Source: Actinobacteria bacterium HGW-Actinobacteria-6
GTDB lineage: Bacteria; Actinomycetota; Coriobacteriia; Anaerosomatales; Anaerosomataceae
Length of the DNA stretch: 41,025 bases
Reading direction: 5' to 3'
Assembly (NCBI GenBank): GCA_002841295.1
Contig: PHEU01000027.1
Coordinates: forward strand, 1-41,025
Shown: piece by piece, positions 22,892-30,258 of the stretch
Layout: the number at the start of each line of letters is the position of its first letter
Position numbering within the stretch: position 1 is the first letter of the stretch
Notes under the pieces: generated by a model
Databases searched by the model: none
Told to the model about the DNA's origin: nothing
What the model saw: only the letters and a program-made list of their open reading frames with translations
Program-made: the position numbers and the translations under genes

Positions 22892-24582
22892 TGGTGTAAT
22901 CCCGTCCAAAGGGTTCCGCGCTGCATGATGGCGCCCAGGTCGTCTGCCGGAATAGGCCTACTAAACAAGAAGCCTTGCGCCATATCGCACCGGAGAAGCC
23001 GAAGGTACTGGAGCTGCTCGGGGTTCTCCACGCCCTCGCCCACTGCTCGAGAGCGGAAGCTATGCGCAAGCGCGATGACGGCGGCCACGATGGCGGCATC
23101 ACCAGCGTTGCTGTCGATGCCGCTGATGAACGAGCGATCGATCTTGAGAGAGTCGAAACGGAACTGCTTGAGATAGCTGAGCGACGAGTATCCGGTTCCG
23201 AAATCGTCCATCGCCAGACCGACACCCATTGCGCTGATCTCTTTCATGATCTCGATGGAGGACGAAGGGTCCTCCATGACGATGCTCTCGGTAAGCTCGG
23301 CGGTCAGATGACGTCCGTCGATTCCTGCCTCGCTGATCGCGCTCTTGAGCGAAGCACACACGTCGCCGTCACGGAACTGACGGGCACTTACATTCACCGA
23401 GACCGACATCTCCGGCAGCCCGGCATCTTGCCACGTGCGAATCTGTCGACAAGCCTCGTGTATCACCCAGTCGCCTATCGGCACGATCAGTCCACCCTCC
23501 TCGGCGACCGAGATGAACGCGCCCGGAGCCACAACACCTTCCTCAGGATGCATCCACCTCAGAAGCGCCTCGGCCCCGTGCATCTCGCCGCCGGGAATGC
23601 TAACGATCGGCTGGTAGTAGAGGGCGAATTCGCCTCTGTCGAGCCCTCGACGAAGCTCTGCTTCCGTCTTGACGTAGTGCATCGCCTTCTCGCGAAGACT
23701 CTCGTCAAACAGCTCGTATCGCGCGCGGCCCTTTTGCTTCGCCCGGTGCATCGCCGCGTCAGCGTTGCGGATGATCGCGTCGGTCTGGAGGTTCAGATCT
23801 CCACCACCAACCACTACGCCGATACTCACCGAGAGGGAGACGGCGAACTCAGCACTACCGAAAGGTTCCCTGAAGGCGATGAGGATGCGATCCGCCAGCT
23901 TCACGGCGTCGTTCCCTGAAGCTTCGACATCACAGAGCACGGCGAACTCGTCGCCCCCGATACGAGCAACGACGGCCCCGACGCCTGCTGCTGCAGTGAT
24001 TCTGGCTCCGGCCTCGGCCAGAATCTTGTCCGCCGACATATGCCCGACTCTCTCGTTGATCTGGCGGAATCTGTCGATGTCGATGTAGAGAACCGCGAAT
24101 CGGTATTCAGGCTCTTGCTGCGCCCGGCCGGCCGTCAGTCGTAGACGGTCCAGGAAACGTGCACTGTTATAGACACCAGTTAGAGCGTCGCGTGTGGCGA
24201 CTTCCAGAAGCGCGCGCTCACGCGCGATGTCGTCAGTGAGGTCGACGACAGTCAGCAACAAGGCGGACGCGCCTTCGAATTCGGTCTCGGCACAATAGAC
24301 ACCTACGTGCCGGATCCCGCCATATGCATCACTATGCGTCCATGGCCCGGAGCGATGATGCGCGGCAGCGGCTTCGACCAGAAGACTCCGAAGATCCGCA
24401 CGCTCGTGCTCCGGCCAGAGGTTCTCTACGGAAGTACCCAGAAAGTCAGCCGGAAGACAGTACGCGGCCTCGGCACTCCGATTGACCGCGAGGACGCCGA
24501 GCCCTGCCCTCTCGACTACGAACATCGGGAGCGGGCTCTCGTTGAAGAGGCTTTGGCGGGCATCGTTTGCTGTATTTGCCAT
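22888..24582 (-). CDS. PAS-GGDEF-EAL c-di-GMP turnover protein
   Basis: The protein has 564 residues using ATG 24582 (GGGAGCG upstream); an ATG one codon earlier is equally possible. Domains: PAS (about 10-120, with LPMFVVERAGLGVLAVNRSA), GGDEF (about 128-290, RDALTGVYNSARFLDRL, then RIGGDEFAVL with GGDEF at 209-213), and EAL (about 305-555, with EALLRW at 338-343, ELTESIVMED and DDFGTGYSSLSYLKQF). Both active-site motifs are intact, so it could make and degrade c-di-GMP. No RxxD inhibitory site precedes GGDEF. No signal peptide or membrane helix is seen, so it should be a cytoplasmic sensor. It overlaps the FNR-like reductase by four bases (ATGA), which suggests a redox link. Confidence 0.93.
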   Translation of the reverse strand: MANTANDARQSLFNESPLPMFVVERAGLGVLAVNRSAEAAYCLPADFLGTSVENLWPEHERADLRSLLVEAAAAHHRSGPWTHSDAYGGIRHVGVYCAETEFEGASALLLTVVDLTDDIARERALLEVATRDALTGVYNSARFLDRLRLTAGRAQQEPEYRFAVLYIDIDRFRQINERVGHMSADKILAEAGARITAAAGVGAVVARIGGDEFAVLCDVEASGNDAVKLADRILIAFREPFGSAEFAVSLSVSIGVVVGGGDLNLQTDAIIRNADAAMHRAKQKGRARYELFDESLREKAMHYVKTEAELRRGLDRGEFALYYQPIVSIPGGEMHGAEALLRWMHPEEGVVAPGAFISVAEEGGLIVPIGDWVIHEACRQIRTWQDAGLPEMSVSVNVSARQFRDGDVCASLKSAISEAGIDGRHLTAELTESIVMEDPSSSIEIMKEISAMGVGLAMDDFGTGYSSLSYLKQFRFDSLKIDRSFISGIDSNAGDAAIVAAVIALAHSFRSRAVGEGVENPEQLQYLRLLRCDMAQGFLFSRPIPADDLGAIMQRGTLWTGLHQ

Positions 24583-24679
24583 CATCGCTCCCATAAGGCG
24601 TGGTAGACCGCGCACAACGATTGTACCCGCTGGAAGTACTCACGGACGCTTCGGGGTAAAGGGGTTTAGGAGGTAGATC

Positions 24680-25357
24680 ATGCAAAGACGAATCTTCATG
24701 CTTCTGCTCATGATTGCGGCCGTAACGCTTCTTGGATGCAGCGGGTCAGCCGACAGCAGCACCGGGAAGGGTTCTACGCGGCTGGACGGCGTTGAGGTCA
24801 CTGAGTACAAGGGCGAAATGCTCGGCTCGATCAAGGAGTTCCGCGAGAACTCCATATTGGGTCCGCAGAAGGTCGACAAGGAGAGTTACCGGCTGCTCGT
24901 CACCGGCCTGGTCGACGAACCGCGAGAGTACACATACTCTGAAGTGACTAGCGATCACGCCTCATACGAGAAGGTCGTGCAGCTGGACTGCGTCGAGGGG
25001 TGGAGCGTCAAAGTCCTGTGGCAGGGCGTTCTTCTGACCGACCTCATCGATGAGGTCGGAGCAAAGAACGGCGCGGACACCGTGATCTTCAGAGCGGCTG
25101 ACGGCTACTCGACATCCCTTCCGCTCTCATACATCCGCGACAACGACATCCTGCTGGCGTACAAGATGAACGGCCTGACCCTTCCCGCCGAGCGCGGCTT
25201 CCCTTTTGAGCTCGTTGCCGAGCAGAAGTGGGGTTACAAGTGGATCAGATGGGTCACCGAGATCGAGCTCTCGAACGACGCGTCGTATCGCGGCTACTGG
25301 GAAAGCCGCGGCTACACGAACTCAGGTGACAGGGACAAGAGCTCCCTCGGCAAGTAG
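24680..25357 (+). CDS. Molybdopterin-binding (sulfite-oxidase-like) domain lipoprotein
   Basis: The protein has 225 residues from ATG 24680 behind TTTAGGAGGTAGATC. A lipoprotein signal peptide ends in VTLLGC with the lipidated Cys at 20. After a linker (about 20-65) the domain reads YRLLVTGLVDEPREYTYSEV, then VVQLDCVEGWSVKVLWQGV with Cys104 at the position of the Mo-coordinating Cys in SUOX/YedY-type domains. Further blocks are FRAADGYSTSLPL, LLAYKMNGLTLPAERGFPFELV and GYKWIRWVTEIEL, all typical of the oxidoreductase molybdopterin-binding domain. It lacks a dimerisation or haem domain. It would sit on the outer face of the membrane. It is a single-gene unit, divergent from the GGDEF-EAL gene. 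The reaction is unknown. Confidence 0.87.
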   Translation: MQRRIFMLLLMIAAVTLLGCSGSADSSTGKGSTRLDGVEVTEYKGEMLGSIKEFRENSILGPQKVDKESYRLLVTGLVDEPREYTYSEVTSDHASYEKVVQLDCVEGWSVKVLWQGVLLTDLIDEVGAKNGADTVIFRAADGYSTSLPLSYIRDNDILLAYKMNGLTLPAERGFPFELVAEQKWGYKWIRWVTEIELSNDASYRGYWESRGYTNSGDRDKSSLGK

Positions 25358-25461
25358 CGTACCCACTACGACCGTGCGTCCGACCGTCGACGCATCAGCG
25401 CCGCTTGGCGTGTCCCATCACCGCTAATCCTCGCACTCTTCCCGAATCTCCATCGGCACTC

Positions 25462-25467
25462 TATACT
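25462..25467 (+). promoter_or_regulatory. Candidate -10 element of the universal stress protein gene
   Basis: TATACT stands 50 bases before the TTG start and is the best -10 match in the 160-base gap. The -35 position (TTCCCG at 17-base spacing) is poor. A small hairpin (CCGTCC-AATCC-GGACGG) lies between it and the start codon. Confidence 0.35.
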
Positions 25468-25516
25468 CTCGCCCACTGCCGTCCAATCCGGACGGCCATG
25501 GGGCGCGGGGGTTTCA

Positions 25517-26365
25517 TTGTTCGAACGAGCAGTCATTTGCACTGACCTATCTCCATCGTCGGAGAGTATCGTTGCCTGTGCGGGGGCTCTCGGTGTGCTT
25601 GGCATTCGCGAGGTCGTGCTAGCACATATCATCGACATCGGAACCACGGGGAGCACATCGATCGGCCCTGATGCCGACGCGCTGTTTGCGAGTCAGGCTG
25701 AAGCCATCGAGCGCGCGGGCATCCGGGTTCACGTCGACACCACGGTTGGGTATCCGCCATACGCCATCGAACAGATCGCCGAGCAGCACAAAGCCTCACT
25801 CATCGTGATTGGATCGCACGGCAAGGGTTTGTTCGTGGCCACATTCTCGGGCAGCGTCTCTTCCGACCTCGTCCGCATCAGCACCCGCCCAATATTGCTC
25901 GCGGTGCTCTCTGCGCTGGGTCAGGCAGAGCAGAGCTCGGACGTGTGCGGCAGACTGCTCTCACGTGTGCTTTTCCCGACAGACTTCACCGAAGCATCTT
26001 CGATAGCCGCCGGCTATCTTGAACAACTCGCATCGCACGGCCTCGGCACGGTGAACATTGTCCACGTGGTCGACAACACCGTCGGCAACGGCATCGAGTT
26101 CAAACGCTGCGACGCCCAGGAACAACTGGCGATAATCGCAGGGAAACTACTAAATGCGGGTGCCGCTACCGTCAACACCGAGGTCCTTGTGGGCTCTCCT
26201 GAGCGCGAGACCGCACGATTCTGCGCCGCCTCGACTCCGTCGATGGTAGTCATGGCGCCACGCTGCAACGAGGATCCGGGACAGCCGCTTGGTGGCGTCA
26301 CGCATGCCATCATTCAGACTGCGCATTCTCCCGTGCTGCTCATTCCGCCGGGATGCCGACGCTAG
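25517..26365 (+). CDS. Tandem universal stress protein (two UspA domains)
   Basis: The protein has 282 residues with TTG start at 25517; it fits because FERAVICTDLSPSSES, the first Usp strand and loop, begins at residue 2, and GGGGG lies upstream. The first domain (1-135) has LAHIIDIG and LIVIGSHGKGLFVATFSGSV, close to the ATP-binding GxxGxxGx9GS(V/T) type. The second domain (about 145-282) begins RVLFPTDFTEAS and has MVVMAPRC and GGVTHAIIQTAHSPVLLIP, where the nucleotide loop is altered. Usp proteins respond to starvation or stress. It is convergent with the HlyIII gene, with one base between the stop codons. Confidence 0.88.
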   Translation: MFERAVICTDLSPSSESIVACAGALGVLGIREVVLAHIIDIGTTGSTSIGPDADALFASQAEAIERAGIRVHVDTTVGYPPYAIEQIAEQHKASLIVIGSHGKGLFVATFSGSVSSDLVRISTRPILLAVLSALGQAEQSSDVCGRLLSRVLFPTDFTEASSIAAGYLEQLASHGLGTVNIVHVVDNTVGNGIEFKRCDAQEQLAIIAGKLLNAGAATVNTEVLVGSPERETARFCAASTPSMVVMAPRCNEDPGQPLGGVTHAIIQTAHSPVLLIPPGCRR

Positions 26366-26366
26366 A

Positions 26367-27059
26367 CTACGGCGTTGGCAAGACGTACAACATGACGGCA
26401 AGAAAGTGGCAGACGCTACCAGCCAGCACGAATAGGTGCCAGACCGCATGCGTGTACGGAACCCGCTTAAGCACGTAGAAGATCGTCCCGAGCGTGTACG
26501 CGAGTCCGCCCGCGACCAGTAGCCACAACCCGCCTGATGGCAGGTTGGCTACGAGCGGATTGATGACCACTACCACGAGCCAGCCCATGCCCAGGTAGAC
26601 CACTGCCGAGACCCACTTGGGTCGGTAGACCCAGAACGCCTCAAGCGCAACTCCGACAATGGCAAGGCTCCAAACCACGCCGAAGAGCCACCATCCGCCC
26701 GACTCCCGGAGCGTGACGAGCGTGAACGGCGTGTAGGTGCCCGCAATGAGCAGATAGATGCTCGAGTGGTCGATAATCTTGAGGACGTGGCGCGCCTTAT
26801 CACCGGGGATGCTGTGATACAGCGTGGATGACACATAGAGCAGCAGCATCGTGACTCCGTACACGATGGCACTGGAGAGATGCCATCCATTCCCCCATAT
26901 CGCGGCAGACGCCACAAGTAACGTCATCGCGACGATACTCAGCCCGACACCCAGCCCATGGGTGATTGCATTCGCAATCTCTTCGCCGAGCGAGTACGGG
27001 CGCTTCTTCGTGTCTGCCGCTGGAGGCGTGGCCTCGACACTATTCGACTGAGACGTCAT
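26367..27059 (-). CDS. Hemolysin III (HlyIII/YqfA, PAQR-like) family membrane protein
   Basis: The protein has 230 residues; ATG 27059 lies behind GGAGGGTGTCG, and the start is inside the 3' end of the CxxCH protein gene (20-base overlap). After a hydrophilic leader, residues about 22-230 hold seven membrane helices. Family motifs are EEIANAITHGLG (first His), SSTLYHSIPGDKARHVLKIIDHSSIYLLIAGTYTPF (here split as SSTLYHS and IDHSSIYLLIAGTYTPF), and HAVWHLFVLAGSVCHF with the two terminal His residues. These His residues form the PAQR metal site. Family members are membrane hydrolase-like or homeostasis proteins; the cytolysin role is historical. Confidence 0.92.
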   Translation of the reverse strand: MTSQSNSVEATPPAADTKKRPYSLGEEIANAITHGLGVGLSIVAMTLLVASAAIWGNGWHLSSAIVYGVTMLLLYVSSTLYHSIPGDKARHVLKIIDHSSIYLLIAGTYTPFTLVTLRESGGWWLFGVVWSLAIVGVALEAFWVYRPKWVSAVVYLGMGWLVVVVINPLVANLPSGGLWLLVAGGLAYTLGTIFYVLKRVPYTHAVWHLFVLAGSVCHFLAVMLYVLPTP

Positions 27060-27261
27060 CGACACCCTCCGATATGAAGTGGCATAGGCCACAGGGTCCG
27101 CCAAAGTGGTCGATCGGCGCCTGCTGGGCGGGCGTAACCGGCCTTATCATCACGTGTACCGCAAGAACCAGGATCACCGCCGCGACGAGCGAAGCCGCAA
27201 TCCAGAGCAACGCGCGGCCTCCGGCAGAGCGCACTGGTGATGCTGTCATAGCCTTCTTCAT
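27040..27261 (-). CDS. Tiny membrane-anchored protein with a CxxCH haem-binding motif
   Basis: The protein has 73 residues from ATG 27261 behind GGGAGGGTTCGG. A basic leader (MKKAMTASPVRSAGGR) is followed by one membrane helix (ALLWIAASLVAAVILVLAVH) and an external segment PAQQAPIDHFGGPCGLCHFI. Cys57, Cys60 and His61 form a CxxCH motif, the covalent haem c attachment site. The protein would expose a single haem outside the membrane. It is too short for a normal cytochrome c fold and is closer to the 'magnetochrome' type of short haem peptides, though that link is only a resemblance. The gene overlaps the HlyIII start by 20 bases and is divergent from the ferredoxin gene. Confidence 0.7.
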   Translation of the reverse strand: MKKAMTASPVRSAGGRALLWIAASLVAAVILVLAVHVMIRPVTPAQQAPIDHFGGPCGLCHFISEGVDDVSVE

Positions 27262-27282
27262 CCGAACCCTCCCGAGCGTGAC

Positions 27283-27300
27283 GTACACTGTGCACTGTAC
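27283..27300. promoter_or_regulatory. Operator-like imperfect palindrome between divergent redox genes
   Basis: GTACACTGTGCACTGTAC is an 18-bp imperfect palindrome (7 of 9 positions pair) that also contains a CACTGT-G-CACTGT direct repeat. It lies 22 bases upstream of the CxxCH gene start and 65 bases upstream of the ferredoxin gene, so one regulator could control both. The regulator is not identified. Confidence 0.4.
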
Positions 27301-27364
27301 CACCATGGACGCCTAGAACGGCAGCCCTGCCCGTGCTCGGCCAGCACAAAGAATCGAGGCCACG

Positions 27365-28201
27365 ATGTGTGAGTTCTGCACGCAGCATGGCGATGGTAAG
27401 AAGTGGTACCTCGAGGCATCCAACTACGCCAGCGATCTGGAGCGTGACCTGGAGCGTCGGGGTTATATGGTCGATTTCGTCTCAGGATTCAACCGAAACA
27501 TGACCCGTGGCATCAAGCTGCTCGACATCGTGAACGCCTCGCCAAAGCCGCTGCGGCGTATCGTCCGCAACGTCACAGCCCGCACCCAGAAGCGAGATCA
27601 CTTCGGCCAGCCTGTGCCGATAGAGGACTGCGAGAGGATTCTCGACATCGCCACGAGCGTAGTGCAGCTACCGTGTGTATGCCGGAACTTCGCCAAGCGC
27701 CCCGAGAAGGGCTACTGCCTCGCCATCACGGTGAAGCCGGCTGACGGCGCACTTGCCGAGGCGTTCCGCGACTTCGACGATGGGCCGGACACATCCAAAT
27801 TCCAACGGTTGACGAAAGAGGAGGCGCTCGCTGTCCTTCGCCGCTGCGAATCCGAAGGGCTCATGCACTCGATATGGACGTTCAAGACGCCGTTCATCTC
27901 GGCAATCTGCAACTGCGACTTGGGCTCCGGGTGTATGGCGATGAAGACAACGCTTCAATACGGACTCCAAGTCATGTGGAAGGGCGAGTACATCGCCGAG
28001 GTGGACTCCGAGTTGTGCAGCGCGTGCGGCGCGTGCTTTCCGCGGTGCCCGTTCTCGGCGATCAAGCCCGATGCATCCCGCCAAGCCGTTGTGGATCAAC
28101 ACGCTTGTTACGGCTGCGGCACCTGCCGGTCGGCATGCAAGAGGGGGGCGATCAATCTCCGGGACCGCGCGAGCACGCCCGCGGTCGCCACAGATTGGTA
28201 G
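27365..28201 (+). CDS. Ferredoxin-like protein with two [4Fe-4S] motifs and extra Cys clusters
   Basis: The protein has 278 residues from ATG 27365, with GAGG five bases upstream. The C-terminal part has two CxxCxxCxxxC motifs: Cys218/221/224/228 (CSACGACFPRCPF) and Cys248/251/254/258 (CYGCGTCRSACKRGA), so it is an 8Fe-8S ferredoxin module. The N-terminal 215 residues carry more Cys: MCEFC at the start, LPCVCRNFAKRPEKGYC (104, 106, 118) and ICNCDLGSGC (182, 184, 190), which could hold a further cluster. No radical-SAM or flavin motif is seen. It is a cytoplasmic electron-transfer protein of unknown partner, probably in anaerobic metabolism. Confidence 0.87.
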   Translation: MCEFCTQHGDGKKWYLEASNYASDLERDLERRGYMVDFVSGFNRNMTRGIKLLDIVNASPKPLRRIVRNVTARTQKRDHFGQPVPIEDCERILDIATSVVQLPCVCRNFAKRPEKGYCLAITVKPADGALAEAFRDFDDGPDTSKFQRLTKEEALAVLRRCESEGLMHSIWTFKTPFISAICNCDLGSGCMAMKTTLQYGLQVMWKGEYIAEVDSELCSACGACFPRCPFSAIKPDASRQAVVDQHACYGCGTCRSACKRGAINLRDRASTPAVATDW

Positions 28202-28237
28202 CAGAGCTGCACTTGAACCTGGGCACTGTCGGGCGTC

Positions 28238-28789
28238 TTATCGCGCGCTGCGGCCTCCGCGACCGAAGACGACGTAGAGTCCCGCGACGATAAGCGCGAG
28301 TGGCAAGAGTGCCTCAATGACCGGCCCAAACCCGGGACCGCCAACACCCAACACCTTCACGAACGCCCACTCGCCAATCAAGGCGAGCGCGAGCCCTAGT
28401 CCAGCAAGCCACACCCCGACCCGCCGGATTCCGGGCGAGCTCTCCCGAATACCTGCGATCAGCAGGCCGAGACCGACAGCGCCCGGTGCGACGAATGCCC
28501 AGGCGTAGGACCAGCTCTGCCAGTCACCGGTGAAGTTCTGATACGCGAGCAGCACTCCAGCGGAGGTGATGATGCAGCCCGGCACGGCAAGGTACCCGAA
28601 GCCGCGCTGCCCGCCACCAATGCCCGCGCCCAGAAGAAACAGCACCCCGGGGATGATCACGACGAATGGCCAACCAACCGCGGCGATGTCGACATCCCAG
28701 ACTTGAAAAGCCATCAACACGACGCCGAGCACTACGAGTCCCACACCCGTGACGGTTAGCACGCGCCGCGTGCCCGCATCCTCAGTCAT
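28238..28789 (-). CDS. Multi-pass membrane protein, unknown function
   Basis: The protein has 183 residues from ATG 28789 behind AAGGGAGTGAGCGC. About six hydrophobic helices cover almost the whole length, beginning VLTVTGVGLVVLGVVLMAF, with short Gly-rich loops such as GAGIGGGQRGFG and GVGGPGFGP. The last helix resembles a DUF5668/LiaI-type segment (IEALLPLALIVAGLYVVFG). There are no catalytic motifs. It lies 20 bases downstream of the damaged histidine kinase and may be co-transcribed with it. Confidence 0.8.
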   Translation of the reverse strand: MTEDAGTRRVLTVTGVGLVVLGVVLMAFQVWDVDIAAVGWPFVVIIPGVLFLLGAGIGGGQRGFGYLAVPGCIITSAGVLLAYQNFTGDWQSWSYAWAFVAPGAVGLGLLIAGIRESSPGIRRVGVWLAGLGLALALIGEWAFVKVLGVGGPGFGPVIEALLPLALIVAGLYVVFGRGGRSAR

Positions 28790-28809
28790 GCGCTCACTCC
28801 CTTTGAAGA

Positions 28810-30258
28810 CTAGACGCACCGCTTTGGGAACGTCAGCGTGAACGTGGAGCCGCGACCGACCTCGCTCTCGACACTGATCGCCCCGCCGAGAATCTCAGCC
28901 AGCCGCCGACAGACCGCGAGCCCAAGGCCGGTACCCTCGTGCGTTCCGCCGGCCTGACGGACGACCTGCCTGAACTCCTCGAAGATGTGCGGCAGCTCGT
29001 CCGCGTCGATACCGCGTCCGGTGTCAGTCACGCTGACGCGAACTGCGCCGGTACCGACCTCTGCTGCGTTGATCCTGATGGATCCCTCATCGGTGTACTT
29101 GATAGCGTTGGCCAGCAGCTGCAGGAGAATCTGTTCGACCTTGTTCCGATCGCTGTAGACAGGCAGAGCACCTTCTGGCGTCGAGACATCAAGAGCGAGT
29201 TCGCACTCCTCTGCAGCAGGCCGGATGCCGACGGCAATCGAGCGCACCAGGTCGGCGACGTCAAAGTCCTCGGGCTCACACGACTCGGCACCTGTGTCGA
29301 TACGGGACAACTCGAGCACATCATCCACAAGCGCTTCCAGGCTACGGCCGGCATCGAGAATCATCCCTATCTGCCGCACCTGTTCCTCGTTGAGCTCGCC
29401 GACCATCCCTTTGCCGAGCAGATCACTAAAGCCGATGATCGTGTGAAGGGGCGTGCGGAACTCCGCGCCGACGTTCTCGTAGAAGGCATCACTCGCGGCG
29501 GTCGTCTGCTGAAGCTCCACGTTCGTCCGGATAAGATCATCGGTACGACGCTGAAGCAACTCCTCAAGCTGCTGCTTGTATCGTTCCAGCTCATAATCGG
29601 TCTGATGCCGCTCGGTCACATCGTGCACGATCTCAAAGAGCATCTCGCGCGAGTGGATCGAAATCGGGTTCGCGTACACCTCAACGTCACGCACTGTCCC
29701 GTCGGCGATTTTGTGGTGGAACTGGAAGTAGTTACGCACCTTGCTCACAGCGCGCTGGAGCTCCTGCTGCACGTCGTCCGGTGGCATCGTATTGATTTGT
29801 ATGACGCTCATGGTCGTAATATCGCCGTAGCTGAAGCCGTAAAAATCACACGCGGCCTCATTCGCATCCACTATCTGCGTGGAAATCGGGTCTATCAGAA
29901 GCATCGGCAGATGGCTGCGTTCGAAGATCGCCGAGTACCGCTCCTCACTCTCCCGGAGAGAGCGCTCGCCGATAAGCGCCCTGAGGGGAGAAAGGAGCCG
30001 GGTCGCGAACAGATGCAGAACGCCCGCAGTCACATCCGGGACCTCATTCGGATTGCGCGAGTACACCGCCAACACTCCGGCATTGCGTCCATCTGCACCG
30101 GTCAGAACGACCGCAGCGAACGAATCGAAGCCCTCTGCCGCTGCCCACTGGTCTTCCGGAAACGCGTCTTGAAGCCCGGTTCTGATAACGATATTGCGCT
30201 TGCCAGCCGTCGCGACAATCGGCGTGCCCGGCAAGAGCCACTCAAAGTCAGGCAACAA
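28810..30258 (-). CDS. Histidine kinase, 3' part after a frameshift: GAF (partial), PAS, degenerate HisKA, HATPase
   Basis: This 482-codon frame opens with TTG at 30258 and continues a GAF domain begun in the previous frame. Residues about 1-95 are the GAF remainder (VVLTGADGRNAGVLAVYS), about 105-218 a PAS domain (SHLPMLLIDPISTQIVDANE), about 225-255 a coiled coil, then HisKA-like and HATPase (about 370-480). The HisKA box reads VGAEFRTPLHTIIGFSD, so Ala265 (GCG, 29464-29466) replaces the phosphoacceptor His of the normal SHELRTPL. The ATPase boxes are intact: LLANAIKYT, DTGRGI and GTGLGLAV. It cannot autophosphorylate in the usual way. It may be a decaying gene or a non-enzymatic partner. 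No response regulator is nearby. Confidence 0.8.
   Translation of the reverse strand: MLPDFEWLLPGTPIVATAGKRNIVIRTGLQDAFPEDQWAAAEGFDSFAAVVLTGADGRNAGVLAVYSRNPNEVPDVTAGVLHLFATRLLSPLRALIGERSLRESEERYSAIFERSHLPMLLIDPISTQIVDANEAACDFYGFSYGDITTMSVIQINTMPPDDVQQELQRAVSKVRNYFQFHHKIADGTVRDVEVYANPISIHSREMLFEIVHDVTERHQTDYELERYKQQLEELLQRRTDDLIRTNVELQQTTAASDAFYENVGAEFRTPLHTIIGFSDLLGKGMVGELNEEQVRQIGMILDAGRSLEALVDDVLELSRIDTGAESCEPEDFDVADLVRSIAVGIRPAAEECELALDVSTPEGALPVYSDRNKVEQILLQLLANAIKYTDEGSIRINAAEVGTGAVRVSVTDTGRGIDADELPHIFEEFRQVVRQAGGTHEGTGLGLAVCRRLAEILGGAISVESEVGRGSTFTLTFPKRCV

Noticed and set aside
30244-30252. Programmed +1 frameshift like prfB at the TGAC following GCC
   Set aside because: There is no slippery CTT codon at the stop and no internal Shine-Dalgarno at the right distance; a one-base indel in CCC explains the data more simply.
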